A stretch of DNA of 64,000 nucleotides from the NCBI RefSeq assembly GCF_000330505.1, contig NW_004443648.1, positions 292,073-356,072 on the forward strand, given 5' to 3'. A program made the position numbers and the translations under genes. The notes beneath the pieces were generated by a model that made no database searches, was not told the DNA's origin, and was given only the letters and a program-made list of their open reading frames with translations. The DNA is from Entamoeba invadens IP1. Its lineage: Eukaryota; Evosea; Mastigamoebida; Endamoebidae. Of this stretch, positions 49,952-61,531 are shown in pieces (the first letter of the stretch is position 1; each line of letters opens with the position of its first letter).

Positions 49952-52900
49952 ATGTCGAAGGAGCAATTAGTCCACAAAGCCATCTTGTCGTCGATTTTTT
50001 CGTTGATTGACAAACACCAAAAGACGTATCTTGACAAATACAAATTAGTTTTTGACAATTTTAAAAGTGACGAGGATGTGATGTCTTCTGTCAATCAAGA
50101 CGTCATAATCGAGTGCATTAATATCGCTATATCGTACTTCTTTGAAATTTCCCAAACAGAAAAGTTTATGAACGCAGTTATTTCGTTGATCGATAAGAAA
50201 TACGTCCAATCAAAAACAGTACAAACAGTGTTGCAATACCTTCACTCGTATTTGAATGTCGAAAATGTGTACAACAACATCAAAATCGTCATGTTTTCCG
50301 TCCAAGTGATTCGAGCCACTTTCCCGTTTAAAATAAGCAATGACTGTATCATGGAGAATGTCCATCTTCTCATTGACTTTTACACGATAATCCCATCAAA
50401 CTCGGTTTGTTTTCTTTGCTTGAAATTTCATATTTATATAACGTGTTCGTATTTGTTAAATAACTGCGCCTTTATTTGAGATCTTTATATCAGTTTGACA
50501 CATAGCAATACTCCAAATTGTTGTACAGATGCATCCAAGAGTACATTGTTGTCATATTCACAGTACACCAACCACAATATGATGGCAATGCATCGCCTTT
50601 ATTTGGCAATGTACGCTTTTCTCAACGGAACATCCCAATCACCCAATTAGAGTTGTTATCTTCAACTCGAAATTCTTTGAGTCCAAATGCTTTGAAAGAA
50701 CTCACAGCAGCTATTATGTCTGATGAAACACTCAACTCAGTCCAAGAACCTATTTTGGCAAAACCCGCCTCTCCATCAAGTTCCCCCTTTAAAGATGAAC
50801 TCGGTGAGTTAAAAGAAGAGCAAAAGTCTGAACAGAACACGCCGAAAGAAGAGATAGTTGGTGACAAAGATGGGGGTAAAGAGCTTTCCAAGGGAAGCCC
50901 CGACAAACAGTCTTCAAACGACAACACACCACCACAACAACCTTCAGAAGCTATAACAGAAGAAGAAAAAGAAGTCGACGTGAAACTTGATGAGATGAAA
51001 AGAAGAAGCAAAGAACAAACAGACGAGAAAGAGACTGTCGACGTCTATCCGCCTTACCTTCTGTTACTCAAGTTGTTGACTAAAAATGGGAAGTTTAGTC
51101 ATGGGAAAGTCCTCTTCTTATCGACCACATTAAATAACAGCGATTGGAGAAGTTTAAGAGGAAAAGGGGATTACGCAAAGAAGATGGAGAAAATGGTCTT
51201 AAATTTGGTAGGGTATTGGTTAGAAAAATGTCCCAAGAATATTAGCCCAAATAACGTGAAAGGGTGGAATGTGGACATCTGCAAGTGTATTTTCCATAAC
51301 GCCTTTTCATCGGACAAATTGCTGTTTTACACGTCGTTGAAAATTTTTAGTGTGCTTGTCCACAAATACCGATTTGAACTGAAAAAGGAAATTGGACTAC
51401 TTTTTAAGTACGTCTATCTCTTCTACCTCAAATCCCCTCTTGCTATGATGTCATACAAAGATGCTATCATCGACGAGTTCTGCAAATTTTCAACACAGCC
51501 AGATATCCTCTTCGACCTCTTTGCGAATTACGACTGTGAAAAAAATGGACTTCCAATACTGGAAGAATACCTCGACGTCATGCACTTTGTGTTGTCTGTA
51601 AATTACCAAAAGGATATTACCGATGATGTCGGACCAAAGGCTGTCCATATCACACGCAAAAAGTGTTACAAAATTGTCCAAAATGTGATAGAAGTTATTC
51701 TCCACAAAGTGCAAAGTGTCCAAAAGAATGAGAAATTTGCAGAAGATGAAAACGAAGAGAACAAGACTCTCATTGAAAGTGTTTTAAAACAGCGACAAGA
51801 TAAAGTGGACAACGCAAAGGCAATTCAACTGTTTAATGAGCGTCCGAATGATGGAATAGCGTTTATGGTGAGTCACAAATTATGTGAAGAAGATCCCAAA
51901 AGTGTTGCCTTATATTTAAGTAATAATGAGGCACTCGATAAAACTTCATTGGGAAAGTACTTGACTGGTAACAAAGAATTTCAAAAGAACGTATTTAAAG
52001 AGTTTGTAGGTGCTATCACGTTCACTGGACTATCTGTGGATGAAGCTTTACGAAAGATGTTTCGCATCTTTGTGATGCCGGGAGAAGGCCAAATAGTTGA
52101 TCGAGTGATTGAGACGTTCAGTTTGCAATACTACAAATCAAACAAAGAGAAGATGGACGAGCTGAAGATGAACGAGACACAAATATACTTCTTGTCGACG
52201 ACTATCATATTTCTATCAACTGAAACACACAACGCAAATGTGAAAACAAAGACTATGGACACGTATGAAAAGTTTAAGGAAATGGTGGAACAATTCAAAT
52301 TCACGTTACCTGATGATTACTTACACCCGTTATATGACTGTGTCATTCAAAATGCATTTCTCTTCCCAGAAGAGAAGAAACAAAATGGAGATGTCTACAT
52401 CAACTTGGTTAAAAACTCGCCAAATAAGAGAGAAGACTTACTTTCATTAACAAGTGGATTCGAATCTATTATTGGAATGCACACGTCACCACCTATAAGA
52501 ACCTTTTCTTTCTTCTCTAAGAATCTTTTAATCGCGTTTATAGAGGCGGCTATCCCACCCATTTTAGAGTCTTTGAAAATCGCATTTCTGTCATTCGGAA
52601 CTTTTGAAGACGTGTTGAAACACATCAAAACACTGCTTGGTATCACGACGTTACTTTCGATAACCGAACATACCAAACTGATAGTGAAGACACTGTGCGA
52701 GTGGAGTTTTGCGTATCGTCCTTCTAACACGAAGAAGGAGAATGTTTTAGTATCCAAACTCCTTTTAGAAAAGGTCGTTTTGTATAAAGAACAAATTAAA
52801 GGTGGCTGGGTTCATATCTTTGCTGCACTTTCTAAATTACAAGAAGTCAATTTGGTTGACAAACCACAACTTCCACCTCTTTTATCATTACCAAAAAACA

Positions 52901-54966
52901 CTCGAAAGTTGTTCTTTATGGAAGTCAAACATGTGTTGTATTCTCCAATTGAAACGAAACAAATTCCAATTACAATGAGTGACTTGAACTACGCAAGAAA
53001 GGAACTTAAAATTCTTCTTGATGTCGAAAAGACAGTCTTTGACCAAATAGTGACCTTCTCACCACATGCATTTTGCTCGGTATTTTACCAAATCAAAACT
53101 GCATCTCTCGAGGCACTGAACCAAACATGCCCTTCACTGTATTTGTTGATTAAAGTTGGTTATATCTTATTTAAGTACAAAACAATTAATAAGGTACTCC
53201 CAAAGGAAATTGCAGAGAGCACAAGCGAACTGTTACTTCAAGCAGCTTTACACCCACATGAAGACGTCGCCAAAGAAGCTGTCAAGATATATTTTGTCTT
53301 GACTGAAAATGGAGTGTTTGATGGGCAGTGTGAACGGTTGAGACCGATGGTGGTAGCCATGTGTGACAGTCCAATAAGTCAATGTCGATTAACAATTCTA
53401 GAAATGTTAAAAACGCATTTGGAGAAGCACACCAAGTTCATTGAAGAGTGCTGGAAAGGAGTATTTGCGATGTTGTATATAGGAGGTATAGATGAGAACA
53501 TGAACGTGTTAAAACAGGGTTACGATGTATTGAAATATGTGAGTGATCATTATTCACATTTTGAAGAAGAATGTGTGTATTACTACTTAAAGACTATGGT
53601 GAAGTACTCTTTGGTTGCGAACCGAACAATAACACAAGACAAAGAGAGTCACCCCTTTGTCATTGGGAATCTACAGAAATTACTCGACGACCAGAAGTTT
53701 GAAGGAATCATTCAAATGGATTCAAAGTTCGCAGACATCTTCTTCAATGTGTTGAAATCGTATGTGACAGCGACGTCAAGTATTTACATAGACATAGCGT
53801 CACTTTCACTTCAGTCGATTATTCAAGTCGTTTCGGATTATTCGGAGAGAATGAGCCCTGAAGTGTGGTATTTTGTGTTCAACGAAATCTTCTTTAAAAT
53901 ATTGGAGTCAATTGGATATGTACATCACACTACACACCCCCTTACCGAAATTCGAAGCACTGAATGGATCACTTCCGTCTGTTTAAATTTGCTCTTACAA
54001 GTGACTGGACTCATCTCAAGAAATTCCGGAATGTTGTCATTATTTACTTGTGATTATGTCTACGTCATCACTTCATTGGTTATCAGAGGGACGGAACTTA
54101 TCAGCCAAATTGGATTACTTGCATTGAAAGATATCATCCCCTTCTTTATAGACCACGTTGAACAAATGCAAGTCTTTGAATTAATGAACATAGATGTGTT
54201 AAATTACTTCTTTGATGCTACCCTTTCATTCACTATACAACAAGAACATCTCCTCAAAGAAATTGAAAAGTCCGAGCAGACGAATATATCCGTCGATCAA
54301 AAACAAAACAGCTGTTGTTCGAATTGTCACAAAGAGTTGAAGATCTTCGAAACGATTGAATGCCCATTGTGCAATTTGCAATTTTGCTCGTTAAAGTGTA
54401 AAAAGGCCATGGAAGAAACACACAAACATGTTGCTCTTCTTAAAGACAAAATATCAGATAGATTTGTGACACACGATTTTGAAATGAAACGGATCGATGT
54501 CCCTTTTGTCACTACAACATTCCAAAAGTACATTTCCACCATCGAAGATTTCATCCCACAACTCGTTAGTATATCAACACAACAAAGTGAGACAATTTTG
54601 TCTTCACTCATCTTCAATACAGAACGATTTTTAAACGTCTTAGTACAAACAAAACCAACACACCCGTACTACGACCAGTTGGTGAAAGTCACAACTCGAC
54701 TCGAACTCTTCTTGATGAAATTTACAGACGCCGTCTTCAAAAAAGACCAAGACACCTTCATTAAGTTCTTGGACAAACTTGTTGCTATGCCATCGCTCAA
54801 TATACTCAACTCAGTGTTTCGACTTCTTAATATATGTGACGACGAACATCTCAAAAAAGTCAAAGAGTGGTGCATTATACCTTTGTATAAGCTTGTAATG
54901 CATGACGACCACGAGATCAGAAAAAGCTTAAGTAGTCTTCTCATCAAGCTTCATGAGATGAAATGA
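49952..54966 (+). CDS. SEC7: Large SEC7-domain ARF guanine-nucleotide exchange factor (BIG/SEC7 type)
   Basis: Two exons, join(49952..50404,50506..54966), about 1637 residues. It should load GTP on ARF at Golgi/endosomal membranes. A 101-nt intron (GTTTGT ... TAG) in phase 0 links the helical DCB-like N-terminus to the rest. After an E/K/P-rich linker comes the SEC7 domain (about 590-765) with the glutamic-finger motif FRIFVMPGEGQIVDR and the second motif FLSTETHNANVK (usually LNTDxHNPN). The remaining about 850 residues are helical repeats as in BIG proteins. An unusual insertion near residue 1420 is a MYND-like finger: CSNC, CPLC, C, C, then H-x-H. Exon 2 has no ATG near its start, confirming the splice. 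Confidence 0.88.
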
Positions 54967-55218
54967 ACATTCACCCGTATTAAATTAAACTATATTCTTT
55001 TCATTTTATTAATAATTTTATTTATTAGTTTTATTAGAATACATACTATATATTAATATATATTCATAATAAATTTATATAAATAATAAAATTTACTATT
55101 AAATTGGTATTGGATGTGTCTAGTTTCTGGTTATAATATTTTATAATAAGAAATGGTTTTTATGAATAATTATATTTACAACAACACAGCAGAAAAATAA
55201 AAGATGTGAAACAGTTAA

Positions 55219-57069
55219 TTAATTGTCTTCTTTAATACCAAGTTCTTTAGCTGAAATGGAACCAAGACCCATCCATCCTCTCATGGCATTGATGATGGCA
55301 GTGTCTCTGTGTGTTCTGGTATAATCACTTCCTCTCCATCCTTCTACTGTATATCCAGTCGCATCAGCAACATAGGCATCTCTCTTTGGAATCGATTTGC
55401 AACTGCCACAATAACTTCCAGTGCACAATGAACAGTCAGAAAGTCCATCGGGGAATCCATCATTTCCATTCAACCCATCTTGTAAAGTGTATGAAGACAA
55501 CAAGAGTCTGTGTGTCCAGTTTCTGTCTGTTCTTGAGAACAATTGGACTTCAAAGTTTCTGTGTCTGTTGATATCTTTCTCTTTAACTAAAACTGAGCCA
55601 GCGTCATGCATATCACGCGATGAACTTCCTGGTTTCTGTTGGTCGTGGTCATCGTTCTCAATAACAAGTCTCTCCCATTCGATAGTTCCTTCACATTTAT
55701 TCCACTCATTTGGATACCAGCTCTGCCAGATTTTCACTTTCATAACATCGCTGTTGCTCAGTCCATTCTTCTGAAGTTGCTCAGTCAAGTATTTGGTGTA
55801 TTGATAGTCATTATAATTGCACACCAACATGTCTGCTTCACCGCCAGTAATCACTTCAAGATAAGCCATGAAGTCGTCCGGTAATGCACCACCCATATAC
55901 TCTTTCACTTTACCAAAGATGGCAGCAATATCATCTGGGCAGATGTGTTTGGCAGCATCCATACGAATACCAGAAGCTCCAGCTCCCAAGTTCTCGACAA
56001 TCCACGTCGCAATTCTGTCTCTGACATAGTCGTTCTCAGTGGCCAAATCAGTCAAACCAGAGAGATAACCAGCGTTCATAATGAAACCGTCACTCCATGA
56101 GTTAAGTGATCTTTCACAATGGAAGTGTAATGGACCATAAGCTGAGCCGGGGTATTCAGCGGTGTTAATTTTACCGGTGTACTTGTCTGTGCCATATGTG
56201 AATCCCAATGTGTAGTATGGTGCACTAGTAAATGACTCTTTTGGTCCCCAGAAGTTACCACCATTGCAATGATTCAACACATCATTTCCTCCACCAGACA
56301 TGTGATTCAAAACCATGTCGTTGTACACTAAGACATTCGCAGCTCGGCACTTCTTGACCATCTCTCTGTATTGTGCACGAGTCCCCATACGTGAAGTCAA
56401 CTTGTAAGCGACGGGTTGATAGACCCAATACCATGGATTCAACAAATTGTCTTGTGGTTGGTCAAAGGAAAGAACTCCATCTTGTGGGGGATACACTTTA
56501 ACGCCAAGCCACCCCGCCTTGCCCATGAATTCACACTCCTTTCCAATGTCTTCAAATGGCCATCCAAACATCTCAACGATACCACCCTTCTGTCCTTTTT
56601 GATAGTTAGATGGTAAATTGGCGGCTGGAATACTCCAGACGAAGTCGAGTGGTTCCAAATTGATGTATTCAGTCTCTCCATTGTCCATATGGACAATCAC
56701 TTTAATCTTCAAATCTTCTGTTGGGAGTGTTTCTTTAGAGACTTGATACACTTCAGAATCTGAGGCAACACCATTGTACTCGTATGTGATCTTTTTGATG
56801 TTATATTTTGGATTCACGGATGGAACTACTGTGACCGTTGCGGCTGTTCTTGCGGTAGATGTGTATTTCACTTGTGCGTACCCAACTACATGAGAATATC
56901 CTTGATACCCTTCTTTCCAGTCTTCACTTCCACGGGGTGGCGTTTGCCATCTCGAGTCCTCTGCAGATGCTTTCATTGCAATATCATTCCCACTGCATGC
57001 AAACTGTCCATTGTTTGAATTACATGTGTCAGCCATGACTAGGCCGGCAATCAAGAAGAATGCGAACAT
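55219..57069 (-). CDS. Secreted alpha-amylase (GH13)
   Basis: 616 residues. Signal peptide MFAFFLIAGLVMADT; then a beta-rich N-terminal region and a GH13 barrel. Catalytic residues: nucleophile Asp in GIRMDAAKH, acid/base Glu in MAYLEVITGG, and third Asp in ENDDHDQQ. VYNDMVLNHMSG is the first conserved region. It should hydrolyse starch or glycogen outside the cell or in food vacuoles. The frame opens upstream from a GTG, but the ATG at 57067-57069 follows AAATTCAAAG, an initiator-like sequence, and starts a clean signal peptide. The GH13 regions resemble animal-type amylases (DAAKH). Single exon. Confidence 0.92.
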   Translation of the reverse strand: MFAFFLIAGLVMADTCNSNNGQFACSGNDIAMKASAEDSRWQTPPRGSEDWKEGYQGYSHVVGYAQVKYTSTARTAATVTVVPSVNPKYNIKKITYEYNGVASDSEVYQVSKETLPTEDLKIKVIVHMDNGETEYINLEPLDFVWSIPAANLPSNYQKGQKGGIVEMFGWPFEDIGKECEFMGKAGWLGVKVYPPQDGVLSFDQPQDNLLNPWYWVYQPVAYKLTSRMGTRAQYREMVKKCRAANVLVYNDMVLNHMSGGGNDVLNHCNGGNFWGPKESFTSAPYYTLGFTYGTDKYTGKINTAEYPGSAYGPLHFHCERSLNSWSDGFIMNAGYLSGLTDLATENDYVRDRIATWIVENLGAGASGIRMDAAKHICPDDIAAIFGKVKEYMGGALPDDFMAYLEVITGGEADMLVCNYNDYQYTKYLTEQLQKNGLSNSDVMKVKIWQSWYPNEWNKCEGTIEWERLVIENDDHDQQKPGSSSRDMHDAGSVLVKEKDINRHRNFEVQLFSRTDRNWTHRLLLSSYTLQDGLNGNDGFPDGLSDCSLCTGSYCGSCKSIPKRDAYVADATGYTVEGWRGSDYTRTHRDTAIINAMRGWMGLGSISAKELGIKEDN

Positions 57070-57594
57070 CTTTGAATTTAAAGTTTGCACCGCCCTTTTA
57101 TTCTGTTCAAATTATTTGTATTTCAAACTGAATTCTCTCTCTATATTTATTGTATAATTTTTTTATATTTAATTATAGTTTTTTGTTGTTTTTTTGTGAA
57201 GAATTTTCGTTTGAAAAGGTGAAAGTTTGATAATAAGTTTCTAGTTTCTCATTAATGAATATATTAACTATATATTTTAGTAAAACAAGATTCGTTGATT
57301 CTTTCGAGTTTTTGATTTCTGACTTTTCTTATAGAAAAAAAATATCAAAAACCCCAAAAAATAAAATAAATTGAATCCAAGTTTTTTAATAAAAATAATA
57401 TGAAAAATATTAATTAAAGAAATCTCAATCAATTTTTTTTTCGATTTTTATAATAAAAAATAATTATTTTTTCAAATTGAGAATTAATTTTAACTATTTT
57501 TAAATTAAAAAAATTCAAAAGTAATAAAAAAAAACATTTTAATAACAAAAATTGTAGCAATAACAACACGAATAACAAAAATTTACATACCCAA
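57070..57594. other. AT-rich intergenic region upstream of the amylase
   Basis: About 525 bp between two minus-strand genes. TTTAAATTCAAAG lies beside the amylase ATG and TTTGAACAGAATAAAAG a little further up. The rest is A/T runs, no ORF. Confidence 0.45.
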
Positions 57595-58644
57595 TCAAAA
57601 TGACACAAATATGTCTTGTGAGCCGACAAACGAGACTCTCGGTCTGTCGTACTCATCGAAGAGGATCAAAGGTATACAATTGACAAGTTCTTTTTTCTCA
57701 TGAGTGATATAATCGACAATTCCGTTTTCGTCGATCAGCGCAAGAGCGAACTCTGAGGGAGAGGTCATAAGTATATAATTCTTGACAACTTTAAAAGAAG
57801 TTGGTTTGAATGGTGTTTTGACAATAGAAGTGGTCTTGTTTAACAAGTTTAACACGACGACATCTAAATTGGAAAGTTGAACGACGATAAACTTGTCGAG
57901 TAATTGGAAGGAGAGAATTCCTCGTTCAAAAGTGGCGAATGTGACTTGTTCGATTCTGTTGTTTGCGTTACTAATTTTAAAGAGTGTTCCTTTGGAAGTA
58001 CTCACATAGGGATATACAACACAAGTAATATTACCGACTAAAGAAACTCGTTGCTGTGTTGAAGAAAATTGAATATAATTTTTGGATGTCATCACAACGT
58101 CATTATCGGCCAAACACATGGTCGTCACGGATTTCTCTAAAGGAGTTTGTTTGACTATGTTGCCATCTAAGTATTCATATAACACCATTTTCCCCCTTAC
58201 AATAACAAGTAAGACGAAAACGTTCTGTAATTGTAAGTGTGGGAGAGTTTGAGAGATCGAATATTTAAAGACCTCCCCGGGTAACCCGACACTCTGTAAC
58301 GGGACTAGATTGTCATTCTCAAATTTGAAAATCTCAAAAGAAGTTCTTGTCAATATATTGAGATGATTGTTGGTCTGGAACGAGCAGAGTGGTGCTGATG
58401 AAGTCATTTTTTTGAAAGAAATTCCCATTGTGTACTGAGCAGCCTCCAATATCTGCGATGTGGAAGCCAAAGACGCGCGAATTGGATTTACCAAAATGGG
58501 TGTGAGAGGGAGAAGAACTTCTTTTGGTAAGATGGTTTTGTCCTTCTTCCGGTAGAAATGCTTAAAACGCTCGTCGTAGTAGTATTGGTCTTCGCACATT
58601 AGGGTTTTCCGTTGTTTCATTCTCTTTCCAAGTTTTGATTTCAT
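57595..58644 (-). CDS. Uncharacterised 349-residue beta-strand-rich protein
   Basis: I do not recognise the family. After a basic N-terminus (MKSKLGKRMKQRK) and a linker, residues about 85-349 show regularly spaced short beta strands (for example VTTMCLADNDVVMTSKN, LVGNITCVVYP, IVVQLSNLDVVVLNLLN) that read like a small beta-propeller without WD signatures. No signal peptide or membrane helix. The frame is clean with coding-like composition. Roles in a nuclear or trafficking complex are possible but not shown. Confidence 0.6.
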   Translation of the reverse strand: MKSKLGKRMKQRKTLMCEDQYYYDERFKHFYRKKDKTILPKEVLLPLTPILVNPIRASLASTSQILEAAQYTMGISFKKMTSSAPLCSFQTNNHLNILTRTSFEIFKFENDNLVPLQSVGLPGEVFKYSISQTLPHLQLQNVFVLLVIVRGKMVLYEYLDGNIVKQTPLEKSVTTMCLADNDVVMTSKNYIQFSSTQQRVSLVGNITCVVYPYVSTSKGTLFKISNANNRIEQVTFATFERGILSFQLLDKFIVVQLSNLDVVVLNLLNKTTSIVKTPFKPTSFKVVKNYILMTSPSEFALALIDENGIVDYITHEKKELVNCIPLILFDEYDRPRVSFVGSQDIFVSF

Positions 58645-58969
58645 TCCTCCTCAAAAATCTTCAAAAACAAAGAGATTTCATTTTTATTAAAAAATATAGT
58701 AAAATAAACTATAATTTATTGATTTTATTACAATAAAAATTTAGTTTAAAACTTATTTTAACAATAATAGAGAACCGTATTCGAAAATTAGTTTAAACAT
58801 AATAAACAAAATGATTTTTTTATAAAAAATAATTTTTTGAACTATTTCACCATTTTGGTGGTTTAGCTTTTAACAGAAAAAGTCAGTTGTCAAAGAAAAA
58901 GAGTAATAATAAAATATTAATAAATAAATAATAAATGACTAGTATCTCATTCCGAAATCCAAAAAGAAT
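58645..58969. other. Divergent intergenic region between the beta-rich protein and RER1
   Basis: About 325 bp, mostly A/T, with no ORF. It serves as upstream DNA for genes on both sides. Confidence 0.4.
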
Positions 58970-58980
58970 GAACTATAAAA
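58970..58980 (+). promoter_or_regulatory. GAACTATAAAA motif of RER1
   Basis: GAACTATAAAA ends 7 bases before the RER1 ATG, another instance of the recurrent core-promoter pattern. Confidence 0.5.
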
Positions 58981-58987
58981 GCAAAGA

Positions 58988-59735
58988 ATGGAAAACGGTG
59001 TGGAGGAACAACGGGATTCTGTCTTCACCACAACTCAATTCAAAGTAACGCAGAAGTACAACGCGTTTCTTGATCGTGTGACTCCATACACAAAAACGCG
59101 GTGGGGGATATTTGTAGTCACACTTTTACTTTTCATATACCGTATGGTTCACTTCCACAAATATTACATCTACGCGTACACTTCTGGCATCTACATATTA
59201 TTCCAATTTGTCGCATTTTTGACTCCAATTAGTATCGATGACACCGGCGATCCTCTTTTACCCGATGCCACAGGAGCGGAATATCGCCCCTTTATGAGGC
59301 GTCTTTCAGAAAAGAAATTTTGGTTTGTTGTGTTTATAAAGTAAACCAAAAGATATCTATTTGGTATAGAAAAGTGTTTATCTAATCTTTTAATAGTTGT
59401 AGAATTAAAGTAATTTCATAGCAAATACTTTAAATATTATAAATAAATATAAAATAGTATATAGATTATAAATTTATTCTATAAATTAAGTAGATTCAAG
59501 GCTATTTTAATAACACACTTGATATGGAAAAGTAACAAGAAGGGTGAGAAGCTATTCCGTTGTATTGCTCTCATTTGTGATGTCTTTCACATTCATTGAC
59601 TTGCCTGTGTTCTGGCCTATATTGCTGCTGTACTTCATTGTGTTGTTTATTGTCACTATGCAGACACAGATCAAACACATGATACAGCACAAGTATGTTC
59701 CATTTGACTTCGGGAAGAAGACATATGATAAATGA
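58988..59735 (+). CDS. RER1: RER1, Golgi-to-ER retrieval receptor
   Basis: Two exons, join(58988..59322,59543..59735), 175 residues. RER1 is a four-helix membrane protein that returns escaped ER membrane proteins in COPI vesicles. Exon 1 gives YNAFLDRVTPYTKTRW, two hydrophobic helices and the family phrase EYRPFMRRLSEKKFW. Exon 2 resumes with RSYSVVLLSFVMSF, DLPVFWPILLLYFIVLF and QIKHMIQHKYVPFDFGKK, matching the RER1 C-terminus. The 220-nt intron starts GTTTGT and, unusually, ends AAG. This acceptor gives TGG across the junction; the nearby alternatives create a stop. The intron is the longest I place in this window. Confidence 0.92.
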
Positions 59736-59826
59736 GTTGGGTTAGTACAGTGTCTTGGAAGGTTTTGTGGAGTAAATATAAATAGTTCAAAGTATAATAA
59801 ATTATAGTACAATACACAAAAGAGGT

Positions 59827-59961
59827 TTAACTGTGTTGGTGGGGTTTTGCTGGGAGCTGAAGGTAATACCGGAGAGGAACTGGTTTACGAAGCCATAACA
59901 ACACAAAAAACGTTAATAGGAGAGTTAAATAAAGTATAACCATCATTGTTGTGGTTCTCAT
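59827..59961 (-). CDS. 44-residue single-span membrane protein
   Basis: A small clean frame. MRTTTMM precedes one strong membrane helix (VILYLTLLLTFFVLLWL), then a basic/proline-rich tail (RKPVPLRYYLQLPAKPHQHS). The local base composition is clearly coding-like compared with the AT-rich surroundings, and GTATAAAAAC and TTGAACGA lie 5-25 bases upstream, as for other genes here. Family unknown; by size and shape it could be a small subunit of an ER or mitosomal membrane complex. Convergent with RER1, 91 bp apart. Confidence 0.6.
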   Translation of the reverse strand: MRTTTMMVILYLTLLLTFFVLLWLRKPVPLRYYLQLPAKPHQHS

Positions 59962-61303
59962 ATCGTTCAACAACTCCTCTTGTTTTTATACAACTTTCAA
60001 AGTTCTTTTTGGTTTTTAATTTTTATTTTGTTATGTTTGTCAGACTTTCTCTCATTTTACAGAAAAAATAACATTTTGAATAACATTTTATAAAATGATT
60101 TTTTTTATAACATTTTTCAATAATCAAGAAAAATATTTGAAATAATTATATAGATTATATATAGTTAATATATAGTTTGTTCATGTTTTTTTAAAAATTT
60201 TGTCAAAAATTTAAATATTTGACAAAAGACTTACCAAAGTGATTCAAAAAATCCATCACTGTTATTAAAGTATGTTTTGATAATGTTTTGTTTATGTTAT
60301 TTGAATGGTTTTAATTTGATTGATTATAACTAAGTAACTGGAATATAATTAAAAATTATAAAGAACTTTATTAATCAACGTTGTGTCTACGTGGTAACAC
60401 AAACAATATTTTGGCTTCCAACAGTGGACCTTTTTAGGGAACTAATTAAGTTCATCTATTTTTACATTGGTTTTCGCAAAAAAAGTTTTAAACACAAGAA
60501 TTAGATTTTCCTGACATTTTACAGAACAATTCATGTAAAAATAATAATTATAATTTATTATAATTTTGGGATGTTCCCAATTTAACAAAAATCAAACCAA
60601 AAAATTTACTTACAAAAAAGTTATATAATTGAAACCATCCTAATTTGTGAAGAAAAAAAGAAATAACAAGCCAATATAACTCCCAGATTTGGGTATGGTC
60701 AACTCTGTAAATAATACAATTTATAGAAAATAAGGGTTTTCAAACCGTTCCTAACAATACGCATTTCGAGCTTTTTGTTTAACAAACTTTGTTAAGTTTT
60801 AATAAAGTTTTTATAATTGTTTTACTTATAATTTCTTTCTATTGTTCTGCCGGGACTGAAGCAGTTAAAGGCGGAGTTTGCAATTCCAAACCTTAAACAG
60901 AAGATTTCTTGTTTTTTTGTGGGCAAAAAACAAAAACTTCAAGGAAATAGAGTCTATTAATTTTGTGTATTTTTTACAAATAAAAATTTGCTGTCAACAA
61001 ATGAGTTAATACAATAACCAAGAGAGCCTTGTGCACACATATAATAATCCGCATCGTTTTTATTCAAAAAAAGGAAGTAGAAAGGATTTTGCCTTGAAAA
61101 AAAATATGGTGGTTGATTTTCTTTCAACCACTTATATAATTTTGTCCATTAACGAATTATAGTAATGGACAAGATATACTTTGTTGAACATGAATAAAAT
61201 AACCAGTGAATAATCAAGTCTCTAAAAGTAGCTCATTGTGACTGAAAATAATTCCGCACTTTTTTTAATATAAAAGGAAGAATCATCTTGCTTTTCATTC
61301 AAC
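59962..61303. other. Long AT-rich intergenic region with hairpin and possible gene relic
   Basis: About 1.34 kb. A 10-bp perfect inverted repeat (TTTTGTCAAA / TTTGACAAAA) with a 10-nt loop lies at 60198-60227. At 60801-60896 a frame reads like a signal peptide (KVFIIVLLIISFYCSAG) but has no ATG and soon stops. A GC-richer patch surrounds it (60845-60900). No complete gene seen. Confidence 0.4.
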
Positions 61304-61531
61304 ATGTCTTCCATAACATCAATCCTCCCATTAACAAAGTCAAAATCAATCATGCTGATATACCACAAGCGGTTTGATGCCGTTGAAGCGTCCGAAGACG
61401 AACAACCCGACTTTGATACCGACTTGGAGATCCAATCCATTTTGGCGGGAAAAGAAAGCCAAGAGATCGACGACCGGTTTCTTATTGATGGAAAGGAGAA
61501 TGTAGTCTCGTTCTCTCCGGCGCTCAACTAA
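61304..61531 (+). CDS. Small acidic protein, 75 residues
   Basis: MSSITSILPL opens a frame rich in Asp/Glu (VEASEDEQPDFDTDLEIQSIL, then KESQEIDDRFLIDG). A TATA-like AATATAAAAGG and TTCATTCAAC lie immediately upstream. A frame on the opposite strand (61222-61527) is also open but has serine-rich, less natural composition and no such promoter, so I favour the plus strand. No family is recognised; it may be a small inhibitor or regulator. Moderate confidence that it is real. Confidence 0.45.
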   Translation: MSSITSILPLTKSKSIMLIYHKRFDAVEASEDEQPDFDTDLEIQSILAGKESQEIDDRFLIDGKENVVSFSPALN

